Part shown: positions 1 to 8,145 of the stretch, one piece after another
How the letters are laid out: each line of letters starts with the position of its first letter
How positions within the stretch are numbered: the stretch's first letter is position 1
Source: Acidobacteriota bacterium
GTDB lineage: Bacteria > Acidobacteriota > Terriglobia > Bryobacterales > Bryobacteraceae
Length of the DNA: 34,415 nt
Direction of reading: 5' to 3'
Assembly (NCBI GenBank): GCA_016201205.1
Contig: JACQDF010000235.1
Span: forward strand, 1-34,415
Program-made: the position numbers and the translations under genes
The notes under the pieces: model-generated
Told to the model about the DNA's origin: nothing
The model's input: only the letters and a program-made list of their open reading frames with translations
The model's database searches: none

Positions 1-171
1 CTTCTTGGCCGCACGCGCAGCCTTGAGCCACGCCTTCTTTGCCTTCAGCACCTCGGCCAAAGCCTTGTCTGGAGTTCCGCCAAAGCCCGAGCAATAGCGG
101 AGGTCAGGACTGTCCGCGATGTAACCACCGTCTTGGTCGCTGTAGAAGATGTTGATATGGTAATCTTTCAT
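1..171 (-). CDS. HicB-like antitoxin domain protein (partial, C-terminus off window)
   Basis: The 57 visible codons start MKDYHINIFYSDQDGGYIAD and continue through a P-D-L-x-Y-C-S-G-F-G-x-T-P-D-K-A-L segment into a lysine/alanine-rich helix. This is the RNase-H-like HicB N-terminal fold pattern (strand, strand, GYIAD, then an amphipathic helix). HicB proteins neutralise the HicA mRNA interferase and often bind their own promoter through a C-terminal DNA-binding domain, which would lie beyond the left edge. No HicA gene lies in the 84 bp upstream (172-255), so this is either an orphan HicB-like protein or a hicBA-ordered pair. The ATG at 171 is preceded by a weak AAGAG ribosome site. The family assignment is fairly secure; an active toxin-antitoxin role is not shown. 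Confidence 0.75.
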   Translation of the reverse strand, partial: MKDYHINIFYSDQDGGYIADSPDLRYCSGFGGTPDKALAEVLKAKKAWLKAARAAKK

Positions 172-197
172 GTCTCTTGATCCAACTGGTTGGCCGT

Positions 198-209
198 CGC
201 CTGCAGGCG
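198..209. promoter_or_regulatory. 12-bp perfect palindrome upstream of the HicB-like gene
   Basis: CGCCTGCAGGCG lies 26 bp upstream of the hicB-like start codon, between that gene and the end of the esterase gene. HicB antitoxins commonly autoregulate through short palindromes, so this is a possible operator. A 12-bp GC-rich palindrome can also arise by chance in this genome. Confidence 0.3.
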
Positions 210-255
210 CCCGCGTTAGGAACTGCCCGCGACTGGCCAGGCAGGCCCGTGATTC

Positions 256-1053
256 TCATTGGCTCTTCAGCAACCCCTGCGCCTTGAGCCACTCCGCGAA
301 TCGCTCGGTCCAGGTGTCCGACGGGGCGTTCTTTCTGTTCATGCCGAATCCATGCCCGCCCCTGTGGAAGGCATGCAATTCAGCCGGGATCTTCGCTTTC
401 TTCCATTCGACCAGGAGCCTGGCGCCGTTTTCCACCACGTCCAGCCGGTCGTCATGCGCGTAGGCGATGAACAGGGGGGGCGCGTCGGCGGGCACTTTGA
501 ACTCGCGTGGAACGGCCGCGTAGATCGGGGCGGCAAAGTCAGGCCGGCTCGAGGCGTCATACTCGAGAGCGGCGCCCACGGCTACGTACCCGCCGGCCGA
601 GAAGCCGAGAATGCCGATCCGCTTGGGATCAAGCTTCCATTCGCCGGCTCGGGTGCGCACCAGTTTCAGCGCCGCCAGGCCGTCTTCCACAGCGGCCCTT
701 CGTCCCGCGTCGCGGTCTTCCATGGTGACGCGATACTTCAGCACCATCGCTGTCACGCCCAGTTGATTCAGCCACTTCGCCACCTCATAGCCTTCATGGT
801 GAATGGCCAGGAATTGGAAAGCTCCGCCGGGAGCGATAATCACCGCGGTCCCGTTCGGCCGGTCCGGCTGCGAAATCGTCAGCGTCGGCCGCGTGATCTT
901 GCGAACCCACTGCTTGCCGCCGTTCGGCGGGTCGTACCACTCTTCTCCGGCGGGCAAATCCGTTCGGACGGGGATCTCGACCGGCTCCCCTGCAAATGCA
1001 AATCGAGAGGCGCCAAGCAGAGCCAGAATGAGCGATCGATATGGTTTGGACAT
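256..1053 (-). CDS. Secreted alpha/beta-hydrolase (acetyl-esterase / BD-FAE type)
   Basis: A 265-residue serine hydrolase likely to deacylate carbohydrate esters or similar small esters outside the cytoplasm. The chosen start (ATG at 1053) gives the signal peptide MSKPYRSLILALLGASRFAF ending in an AFA-G cleavage site. Codons further upstream encode no signal and would reach into the divergent promoter region. An oxyanion-loop motif APGGAF is near residue 75, the nucleophile elbow G-F-S-A-G-G places Ser142, the acid is probably Asp191 or Asp192 in AHDD, and the catalytic His224 sits in GGHGFGMN. This matches the BD-FAE/xylan-esterase-like group. It is transcribed divergently from the rhamnose isomerase 84 bp away, which suggests a plant-polysaccharide context but does not prove the substrate. 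Confidence 0.85.
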   Translation of the reverse strand: MSKPYRSLILALLGASRFAFAGEPVEIPVRTDLPAGEEWYDPPNGGKQWVRKITRPTLTISQPDRPNGTAVIIAPGGAFQFLAIHHEGYEVAKWLNQLGVTAMVLKYRVTMEDRDAGRRAAVEDGLAALKLVRTRAGEWKLDPKRIGILGFSAGGYVAVGAALEYDASSRPDFAAPIYAAVPREFKVPADAPPLFIAYAHDDRLDVVENGARLLVEWKKAKIPAELHAFHRGGHGFGMNRKNAPSDTWTERFAEWLKAQGLLKSQ

Positions 1054-1137
1054 AGCGGCACCGCTCATTCTATTACTTTTGATCGCTTGTGTTGCGGACA
1101 TCACTGGTCTTACGCTTTCTGAAGGGAAGTTCACGCC

Positions 1138-2331
1138 GTGCTCAAGACAAAGCAGATCGAAAACATCTTCGCCGCCCTCGATGGCCTTCGGATCGAAATC
1201 CCCTCCTGGGGGTTCGCCAACACGGGGACGCGGTTTGGGAAGTTTCTACAGGCGGCGGCGGCCGTCACCATCGAAGATAAATTCAGCGATGCCGGGCAGG
1301 TGCACGCGCTGACCGGATTGTGCCCGACGCTGGCGCTGCACGTGCGATGGGACTTGCCCAGCGGGCTCGACAGCGCCCCGGAAGTGGAAGCACTGGCCGC
1401 CCGATATGGCGTCCGCCCCGGCTCGATCAATCCGAATCTGTTCGAAGACCAGATCTACAAGTACGGCTCGCTGGGCAATCCGGATCCGGACGTGCGGCGC
1501 GCGGCTGTGCGCCACATCCTGGAGAGCATCGAAATCGGGCGGCGGCTCGCCAGCCGTGACCTCTCGCTGTGGTTCGCCGACGGATCCAATTATCCCGGAA
1601 CGCAGAACATCCGCCGCCGCCGGCAATGGTTCCAGGAAGGGCTCGAGCAAGCGCACGCCGCCCTTTCCGAAAGCCAGCGAATGCTGGTCGAGTACAAACC
1701 CTTTGAGCCCGCTTTCTATCACACCGACATTGCGGATTGGGGGATGGCCAGCCTGCTGGCAAAAGCCGCCGGCTCGAAAGCCAGGGTGCTGGTCGACACC
1801 GGCCATCACTACCAGTCGCAAAACATCGAGCAGATCGTGGCATGGCTGCTCGACGACGGCATGCTCGGCGGATTCCATTTCAACGACCGCCGCTACGCCG
1901 ACGACGACCTGACGCTGGGCTCCATCGATCCTTACCAGGTCTTCCGCATTTTCCACGAGATCCGCTATTTCGAGTGGGAGACGGGGCAGCGGGCGGACAT
2001 CGCCTGCATGATCGACCAGAGCCACAACCTGAAGGGGAAGATTGAGGCGATGATCCAGACGGTGATGATGGCCCGGGAGCTTTACGCCAGGGCGGCCATT
2101 GTGGATCACGAAAAGCTGGCTGGATCGCAAGCCCGATGCGAGCTGATTGACGCCGAGAACTGCCTGAAGGAAGCCTTCTTTGCCGATGTGGCGCCGGCCA
2201 TTCGCGAGTGGACGGGCGTCCGGGGATTGCCGGAGGATCCGCTGCAGGCGTTTCGCGGCAGCGGTTATCTGGAGCGGATCACAGCCCAGCGTCGCGAGAG
2301 AAACCAGGCGGCGGTGTCGAGCTACGCGTGA
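1138..2331 (+). CDS. rhaI: L-rhamnose isomerase, Pseudomonas stutzeri type
   Basis: A 397-residue TIM-barrel metal-dependent ketol isomerase that interconverts L-rhamnose and L-rhamnulose, and in the stutzeri-type family also other aldoses such as allose. Metal-ligand segments are visible in order: Glu185 in VEYKPFEPAF, Asp220 in LVDTGHHY, His247 in GGFHFND and the acidic run ADDD near 254-257. Downstream SIDPYQVFRIF and IDQSHNLKGK are typical of this group rather than of the E. coli RhaA group. The start is GTG at 1138, with a GAAGGGAAG ribosome site about 12 bp upstream. No rhamnulose kinase or aldolase is adjacent, so pathway partners must lie elsewhere. Broad-specificity sugar isomerase is an equally acceptable name. 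Confidence 0.85.
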   Translation: MLKTKQIENIFAALDGLRIEIPSWGFANTGTRFGKFLQAAAAVTIEDKFSDAGQVHALTGLCPTLALHVRWDLPSGLDSAPEVEALAARYGVRPGSINPNLFEDQIYKYGSLGNPDPDVRRAAVRHILESIEIGRRLASRDLSLWFADGSNYPGTQNIRRRRQWFQEGLEQAHAALSESQRMLVEYKPFEPAFYHTDIADWGMASLLAKAAGSKARVLVDTGHHYQSQNIEQIVAWLLDDGMLGGFHFNDRRYADDDLTLGSIDPYQVFRIFHEIRYFEWETGQRADIACMIDQSHNLKGKIEAMIQTVMMARELYARAAIVDHEKLAGSQARCELIDAENCLKEAFFADVAPAIREWTGVRGLPEDPLQAFRGSGYLERITAQRRERNQAAVSSYA

Positions 2332-2359
2332 ACCAGGCAGGCTGTTAGAATACCCGGTA

Positions 2360-3253
2360 GTGCTTGTTTCCATCGAGCGGCCGCCGAAGCGGCCCGAGTG
2401 GCTTCGCGCTCCCGCGCCCGCAGGCGACAACTACCGGGAGCTGAAATCCCTCATCGAACGGCTGGGGCTGCACACGGTCTGCGAAAGCGCCGCCTGCCCC
2501 AACACCGGCGAATGCTGGAACCGGCGCACGGCCACGTTCATGATTCTGGGCAACGTGTGCACGCGGCGGTGCGGCTTCTGCGCGGTGCAAAAGGGCGCCC
2601 AGCTCGAAGTTGATTACGGCGAGCCGCACCGGGTGGCCGAAGCCGTCGCCTCGATGGGGCTTCGCTACGCCGTCATCACCAGCGTCAACCGCGACGACCG
2701 CAAGGACGGCGGAGCGTTGCTGTTCCGAATGACGATCCAGGCTATTCGCGAGCGAGTGCCGGGATGCAAAGTGGAGGTGCTTGTGCCCGATTTCCAGGGC
2801 TCTCATGCGGCCATGGACCTGGTGATGGACGGAGAGCCTGACGTGCTCAATCACAACACGGAAACGGCGCCGCGCCTCTACCGCCAGGTTCGGCCAGGCG
2901 CCCGTTATGAGCGGTCGCTCGATATGCTGGCTTACGCCAAGCGGCGCTCCCCGCATATCCCGTCGAAGTCCGGCCTGATGCTGGGTCTGGGAGAAACGCA
3001 GGAAGAAGTGCTGGCAGTGATGCGCGATCTGCGCGCTCATCACGTGGACATCCTCACCCTGGGGCAGTACCTGCGCCCTTCCCCGAAGCATCTGCCCGTT
3101 CTGCGCTATGTGACGCCGGCGGAATTCGGCGAATACCGGCGGCTCGGGCTCGAGATGGGCTTCGCGCATGTGGAATCCGGGCCCCTGGTGCGCAGCTCCT
3201 ATCACGCGGAGCACAGCCATGAATCCGCCACTCTCCAGCCGGCCCGATGCTGA
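2360..3253 (+). CDS. lipA: Lipoyl synthase
   Basis: A 297-residue radical-SAM enzyme that inserts two sulfurs into protein-bound octanoyl groups to form lipoyl cofactor on 2-oxoacid dehydrogenases and the glycine cleavage H protein. All hallmarks are visible: the N-terminal auxiliary-cluster motif C-x4-C-x5-C (CESAACPNTGEC), the radical-SAM motif C-x3-C-x2-C (CTRRCGFC) and the C-terminal RSSYHAE, whose serine ligates the sacrificial auxiliary cluster. The open frame extends upstream into rhaI, so GTG at 2360 was chosen because it lies just after the rhaI stop and gives the normal family length and N-terminus (MLVSIERPPKRPEWLR). No lipB is next to it. The last 7 bases overlap the next gene. 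Confidence 0.95.
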   Translation: MLVSIERPPKRPEWLRAPAPAGDNYRELKSLIERLGLHTVCESAACPNTGECWNRRTATFMILGNVCTRRCGFCAVQKGAQLEVDYGEPHRVAEAVASMGLRYAVITSVNRDDRKDGGALLFRMTIQAIRERVPGCKVEVLVPDFQGSHAAMDLVMDGEPDVLNHNTETAPRLYRQVRPGARYERSLDMLAYAKRRSPHIPSKSGLMLGLGETQEEVLAVMRDLRAHHVDILTLGQYLRPSPKHLPVLRYVTPAEFGEYRRLGLEMGFAHVESGPLVRSSYHAEHSHESATLQPARC

Positions 3254-4212
3254 ACACGCCACGCCAGGTGCTGCCCGGCGCCTGGCAGATCACCCTGCCG
3301 CTGCCGTTCGAGCTTTCCTCGGTCAACGTGTATCTGGTCCGCCTCCGCGACGGGTGGCTGCTGATCGACTGCGGGCTGGGCGCCGAAGAGTCCTTCGAGT
3401 CGCTGCGCAGCCAGTCGGCTTCGCTGGGAGTGCCGCTCGAGGCGATCACCGAGATCCTGCTGACACATACGCATCCCGATCATGTCGGGCAGGCGCGGCG
3501 GCTGCTCGAGCTCACCGGAGCCCGGCTCTCGATCTCGCGAGATGAGCTCGAGCAACTGCTGCGGCTGGCCGGCAGCGATCGAAGCCCGGTGTGGCTCGAC
3601 CGTACGCTGCACCAGGCCGGCGTTCCGCCCGAACTGGTGACGCGCATCGAGGTGAGCTTTGACAAAATCCGCCGCAACTTCCAGGAATTGACGCCGGACC
3701 GCATTCTCGAAGCCGGCGACGTGATGGAAACCGCGGCTGGTCCGCTGGAAGTAATTCTGACCCCCGGCCATTCTCCCGGTCACGTGTGCCTTTACAGCAG
3801 CGAGCACCGCGCCCTGTTTTCCGGCGATCATATTCTCGAGACCATCACGCCCAACATCGGGTGGCTGCCGGAGCGTGACGCGCTGGGCGAGTTTCTGTCT
3901 TCCATGGATCGGGTGACGCCCCGCGAGATCAGCCGCCTGCTGCCGGGGCACGGCCTGCCGTTCACCGGTCACCGCGAGTGGATTGTGGCCACCAGGCGGC
4001 ATCACGATGAGCGCTGCGGCCAGATCGTCACTTCCTTGCGTGGCGGCCCGCGGACCGCGCACGAGCTGGTCGGCGACCTTTGGGCCCGGCCACTGGCTCC
4101 CTTCCATCACCGCTTTGCCGTCTTCGAGGTGATGGCCCACCTCGAGTATCTGCGGCGGCTCGGGCGGGTGAAGCTCGAAGGGGACCGCGGCTTCGATCTG
4201 TGGCGCGTTTGA
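3247..4212 (+). CDS. Metallo-beta-lactamase-fold hydrolase with C-terminal winged helix (LACTB2-like)
   Basis: A 321-residue protein with the full metal-binding set of the MBL fold: H-T-H-P-D-H near residue 77, the later histidine in PGHSPGH, the bridging aspartate in FSGDH and the last histidine in PGHG. After about residue 250 a short helical domain (TAHELVGDLW ... FEVMAHLEYLRRLGRV) resembles the winged-helix tail of LACTB2/GloB-like hydrolases. The substrate cannot be read from sequence; nucleic acid or thioester are both known in related groups. The ATG overlaps the end of lipA by 7 bp, so the two are probably co-transcribed and translationally coupled. Confidence 0.88.
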   Translation: MLNTPRQVLPGAWQITLPLPFELSSVNVYLVRLRDGWLLIDCGLGAEESFESLRSQSASLGVPLEAITEILLTHTHPDHVGQARRLLELTGARLSISRDELEQLLRLAGSDRSPVWLDRTLHQAGVPPELVTRIEVSFDKIRRNFQELTPDRILEAGDVMETAAGPLEVILTPGHSPGHVCLYSSEHRALFSGDHILETITPNIGWLPERDALGEFLSSMDRVTPREISRLLPGHGLPFTGHREWIVATRRHHDERCGQIVTSLRGGPRTAHELVGDLWARPLAPFHHRFAVFEVMAHLEYLRRLGRVKLEGDRGFDLWRV

Positions 4213-4331
4213 GCCACGGTCAAGTGTTTTCAGACGACGGTTCATTCGAGGAGGGTCGCGAAAAGCGAACCAACGCAGGAGAATTTTTGCACTCACCGAC
4301 ACTCTATCTTATGAACAGATGGGCGCGCTCG

Positions 4332-4350
4332 ATTACTGTGAAACAGTAAT
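4332..4350. promoter_or_regulatory. Operator-like palindrome upstream of the respiratory operon
   Basis: ATTACTG-tgaaa-CAGTAAT is a perfect inverted repeat with 7-bp arms and a 5-bp spacer. It ends 9 bp before the -35 box of the promoter at 4360 and is centred about 55 bp upstream of the predicted transcription start. That position suits a dimeric activator, or a repressor that blocks polymerase. The binding protein is unknown; the half-site is not an obvious CRP/FNR or LexA box. Confidence 0.55.
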
Positions 4351-4359
4351 GATTTTGGT

Positions 4360-4389
4360 TTGACAATAGATTCGACTCATCCATATAAT
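4360..4389 (+). promoter_or_regulatory. Sigma70 promoter of the act-cox operon
   Basis: TTGACA (4360-4365) and TATAAT (4384-4389) are both perfect consensus hexamers separated by 18 bp. Transcription would start near 4396, leaving an 80-nt leader before the actA ATG at 4478. The surrounding 100 bp is AT-rich compared with the genes. It is the only strong promoter I see for the 12.3-kb operon. Confidence 0.8.
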
Positions 4390-4477
4390 TAGGGTTTCTG
4401 TCTGGGACGGCACACCCTTAACATCACGTAAGAGTCAGGTATCGCCGGGGGACTCGGAACCCGCGTGCAGATAGCTT

Positions 4478-5128
4478 ATGTCACAGATTTTTCGGCCTAG
4501 CAGCAACGCGGTCTCCAAGATCAGCCTCCTCGTCGTCGTGCTCACCGTCGGCTTTCTTGGCTGGGCGCTATGGGGGCTCGCCTATTCGCCCTTCGCCACC
4601 CGCTCGAAAATCCCGTTTGACCAGCCGGTGCCCTTTTCGCACAAGCATCATGTCGGCGGTCTCGGGATCGACTGCCGGTATTGCCACCCTGTGGTGGAGC
4701 GCACCGCGTTCGCCGGCATGCCGGCGACGGAGACCTGCATGAGCTGCCACACGATGATCTGGACCAACGCTCCCATGCTCGAGCCGGTCCGGCAAAGCTG
4801 GGCGACGGGGAAATCGCTCGAATGGAATCGCGTCCACGACCTGCCCGGGTTTGTCTACTTCAACCACAGCATCCATGTGAACAAAGGCATCGGCTGCCAG
4901 TCCTGTCACGGCCGCGTGGATCAGATGCCGCTCATGTATCAGGTGAACACGCTGTACATGGACTGGTGTTTGGAGTGCCACCGCAATCCGGAAAAGTACG
5001 TCCGGCCTCGCGACAAGGTATACCAGATGGATTACGAGTATCCCGCCAACCAGGCGGAAGTGGGCGCCAGGCTCGTGGCCGAGTACAAGATTCAGAAGTT
5101 TACCGACTGCTACACATGCCACCGATGA
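4478..5128 (+). CDS. actA: Alternative complex III subunit A, pentahaem cytochrome c
   Basis: A 216-residue membrane-anchored multihaem cytochrome c of quinol-oxidising alternative complex III. One N-terminal transmembrane helix (about residues 16-36) is followed by five CxxCH motifs in order: CRYCH, CMSCH, CQSCH, CLECH and CYTCH at the extreme C-terminus. Five haems is the family number for ActA. It lies on the periplasmic side and passes electrons from the ActB iron-sulfur clusters towards ActE or the oxidase. It is the first gene of the operon, with no clear ribosome site near the ATG. Its stop codon overlaps the actB start (ATGA). Confidence 0.95.
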   Translation: MSQIFRPSSNAVSKISLLVVVLTVGFLGWALWGLAYSPFATRSKIPFDQPVPFSHKHHVGGLGIDCRYCHPVVERTAFAGMPATETCMSCHTMIWTNAPMLEPVRQSWATGKSLEWNRVHDLPGFVYFNHSIHVNKGIGCQSCHGRVDQMPLMYQVNTLYMDWCLECHRNPEKYVRPRDKVYQMDYEYPANQAEVGARLVAEYKIQKFTDCYTCHR

Positions 5129-8100
5129 GAGGGAATCAAGCGAAATTCAATATCCTGGGGCAAGCGCCCCGTCTGGACCTGGCGTTGATCCGCGGGCGGC
5201 TCGAGGGCAAGAGCGGTCAGCAATACTGGCGCAGCCTCGAGGAGCTGGCGGACACAGTCGAGTTCCAGGCTTACATCGAAGATGAATTTCCGCATCGGGA
5301 GGGCCTCGACCGACTCGACCGCCGGAACTGGCTGAAGTTCCTGGGAGCTTCGCTGGGACTGGCGGGCCTGACAGCCTGTACGCGCCAGCCGCTCGAGAAG
5401 ATCGTCCCCTACGTGAAGATTCCGGAGGAATTCTCCGGCAACCGGCCGCTGTTCTACGCCACCGCGCACATGCTGGGCGGCTATGCCAGCGGGATTCTGG
5501 CGGAGAGCCACTACGGCCGGCCGACGAAGGCGGAGGGGAATCCGGAGCATCCCTCGAGTCTCGGCTCGACGGACATCTTCGCACAGGCCTCGCTGCTGGC
5601 GATGTACGATCCGGACCGCTCGCAGGCGGTGTTCCACGAAGGCAGAATCAGCAACACGGCATCCTTCTGGGCAGCGCTGACGGTGATTCGGGAAAAGCAC
5701 GCGGCCGCCAAGGGCGCGGGCCTGCGCATGCTGACGGAGACCATCACTTCGCCGAGCCTCATCGATACGATGAAGCTGCTGCTCGAGCAGATGCCGCAGG
5801 CCAGGTGGCACGTTTGGGATGCGGTGACGTCGGACGGAGCGCGCGCCGGCGCAAAGCTCGCTTTCGGCGAGCCCGTTTCGCATCACTACAGGCTGGAAAG
5901 CGCGAACGCCATCCTGTCGCTTGATTCCGATTTCCTGTACCTGGGGCCGGGCGCCGTTCGCTACGCGCGCGATTTCGCGGGGCGTCGCAAGCCGGAAACA
6001 GGCAAAGCCCGGATGAGCCGCTTCTACGTTGCCGAAGTGCATCCGACGGTCACCAGCTCGCTGGCGGACCACCGCCTGGCTGTTCGATCGAGCGAGGTCG
6101 AGGCGATCGCCCGGTCGCTGGCGGCCAAGCTGGGCGTGGCGGTCGAGACGAGCGGCACTTCGCCCTACGACGCCTGGATCGCGACCGTGGCCAAGGACCT
6201 CGAAGCGCACAAGGGAGCCAGCCTGGTGGTGGCTGGCGATCAGCAGCCCGCGATCGTGCATGCGCTGGCGCATGCCATCAACGAGAAGCTGGGCAACGCC
6301 GGCAAAACGGTGGTGTACACCGAGCCGCTCGAGGGGAACCCCACACCGCACCTCGACAGCTTGCGAGAATTGGCCGAGGACATCAACGCCGGCAAGGTGG
6401 AAACGCTGATCGTCCTCAGCGCCAACCCGGTCTTCACGGCGCCCCCGGACCTGAAGATCCAGGACGCTTACATGAAGGTGAAGAACCGCATTCACCTTGG
6501 CCTTTACAGGGATGAAACAGGGAACATCTCCCACTGGCACGTGCCGCAGGCGCATCCGCTCGAAACATGGGGCGATGCCCGCGCCCATGACGGCACAATC
6601 ACGACGATCCAGCCGCTGATCGAGCCGCTGTACGGCGGCAAGACGGAGCTCGAAATGCTTGCCGCGCTCACGGGCAAACAGGGCACAAATCAAGCCCTCT
6701 GGAAGCGCTACTGGCGCAACCGCATCAAGTCGCCGGATTTCGAGAACCAATTGCAGAAGACGCTGCACGACGGTTTCTGGGCAAACTCGGCGGCGGCGGC
6801 CAGGCAGATGCCGGTGAAAGGCGACTTGAAGAGCGTCGCGCCGGCGCCGCCGGCATCCGGCATCGAGATCACCTTCCGGCCCGACCCGACCGTGCTCGAC
6901 GGCCGCTTCGCCAACAACGGCTGGCTTCAGGAGCTGCCCAAGCCGATCACCAAGATCACCTGGGACAACGCCGCCCACATCGCGCCTTCCACTGCCGAGA
7001 AGCTGGGCGTCACCACCGATGACGTGATCAGGCTGAAGCTCGGCGACCGGACGGTGAAAGCGCCGGTCTGGGTGACTCCAGGACAAGCCCGGGACACCGT
7101 GACGGTGCACCTGGGCTATGGCCGCAAGCGCGCCGGCAATGTGGGCGACGAGATCGGCTTTGACGCGAATATCCTGCGCAGTTGGCGGAATCCGTGGGCA
7201 GCCGATGGCGCCGACATCGGCAAGACGGGCAACAACTACAAGCTGGTCTCGACGCAGACACACAACGGCATCCAGCAGATCCGCGAAGCCGACGCGGGAG
7301 CGCGCCAGCGCCATCTGGTGCGGGTGGCGACCGAAGAAGAATTCCTCAAGGAGCCCGATTTCGCGCGGCATATGAGCGAGGATCCCCCGGCGGGCTTCAG
7401 CATGTACCCTGGCTTTGAATACAAAGGCTACTCCTGGGGCATGGCGATTGATCTGAACGCCTGCACGGGCTGCGGCGCCTGCACGATCGCCTGCCAGGCG
7501 GAGAACAACATCTCGGTGGTCGGCAAGGACCAGGTGCTGCGCGGCCGCGAAATGCATTGGATTCGCGTGGACCGCTATCACCAGGGCGATCTCGACAACC
7601 CGGCTGCTTATTCGCAGCCGGTGACCTGCATGCACTGCGAGAACGCTTCCTGCGAGCCGGTCTGCCCGGTAGCAGCCACCACTCACAGCGAGGAAGGCCT
7701 CAATCAGATGGTTTACAACCGCTGCATCGGGACGCGCTATTGCTCGAACAACTGCCCGTACAAAGTGCGCCGCTTCAACTTCTACCTCTATGCCGATTGG
7801 GACACCCAAAGCTACCATCCGCTGCGCAATCCCGATGTCACCGTGCGCAGCCGCGGCGTAATGGAGAAGTGCACGTACTGCATCCAGCGGATCAATTACG
7901 CCAAGATCGAAGCGGAAAAGGAAGACCGGCGCGTGCGTGATGGCGAAATCGTCACCGCCTGCCAGCAGGTCTGCCCCACCGAAGCCATCCAGTTCGGAGA
8001 CATCAATGACAAATCGAGCAAGGCGGCGCGGTGGAAGGCCGATTCGCGCAACTACGGCATGCTCACCGACCTCCAGATGAGGCCGCGGACAACCTATCTG

Positions 8101-8142
8101 GCGCGCCTCCAGAACCCGAACCCCGAACTGGAAAAAGGATAA
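5125..8142 (+). CDS. actB: Alternative complex III subunit B, molybdopterin-oxidoreductase-like / iron-sulfur fusion
   Basis: A 1005-residue fusion of a molybdopterin-oxidoreductase-like half (which holds no molybdenum in characterised ACIII) and a four-cluster ferredoxin-like half. Near the N-terminus RRNWLKFLGASLGLAGLTAC looks like a twin-arginine signal followed by a lipobox cysteine. The C-terminal third has C-T-G-C-G-A-C-x3-C, CMHCENASCEPVCP, CIGTRYCSNNCPYKVRRFNF and CTYC ... CQQVCP, enough cysteines for three 4Fe-4S and one 3Fe-4S cluster. The ATG at 5125 overlaps the actA stop. An in-frame ATG at 5116 is the alternative, and the much longer open frame upstream is antisense-type read-through inside actA. 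Confidence 0.95.
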   Translation: MRGNQAKFNILGQAPRLDLALIRGRLEGKSGQQYWRSLEELADTVEFQAYIEDEFPHREGLDRLDRRNWLKFLGASLGLAGLTACTRQPLEKIVPYVKIPEEFSGNRPLFYATAHMLGGYASGILAESHYGRPTKAEGNPEHPSSLGSTDIFAQASLLAMYDPDRSQAVFHEGRISNTASFWAALTVIREKHAAAKGAGLRMLTETITSPSLIDTMKLLLEQMPQARWHVWDAVTSDGARAGAKLAFGEPVSHHYRLESANAILSLDSDFLYLGPGAVRYARDFAGRRKPETGKARMSRFYVAEVHPTVTSSLADHRLAVRSSEVEAIARSLAAKLGVAVETSGTSPYDAWIATVAKDLEAHKGASLVVAGDQQPAIVHALAHAINEKLGNAGKTVVYTEPLEGNPTPHLDSLRELAEDINAGKVETLIVLSANPVFTAPPDLKIQDAYMKVKNRIHLGLYRDETGNISHWHVPQAHPLETWGDARAHDGTITTIQPLIEPLYGGKTELEMLAALTGKQGTNQALWKRYWRNRIKSPDFENQLQKTLHDGFWANSAAAARQMPVKGDLKSVAPAPPASGIEITFRPDPTVLDGRFANNGWLQELPKPITKITWDNAAHIAPSTAEKLGVTTDDVIRLKLGDRTVKAPVWVTPGQARDTVTVHLGYGRKRAGNVGDEIGFDANILRSWRNPWAADGADIGKTGNNYKLVSTQTHNGIQQIREADAGARQRHLVRVATEEEFLKEPDFARHMSEDPPAGFSMYPGFEYKGYSWGMAIDLNACTGCGACTIACQAENNISVVGKDQVLRGREMHWIRVDRYHQGDLDNPAAYSQPVTCMHCENASCEPVCPVAATTHSEEGLNQMVYNRCIGTRYCSNNCPYKVRRFNFYLYADWDTQSYHPLRNPDVTVRSRGVMEKCTYCIQRINYAKIEAEKEDRRVRDGEIVTACQQVCPTEAIQFGDINDKSSKAARWKADSRNYGMLTDLQMRPRTTYLARLQNPNPELEKG

Positions 8143-8145
8143 GAA

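Noticed and set aside
4681-5124. Upstream extension of the actB frame
   Set aside because: It lies in another frame of actA, which has five clear haem motifs. ATG 5125 overlapping the actA stop is the normal start.
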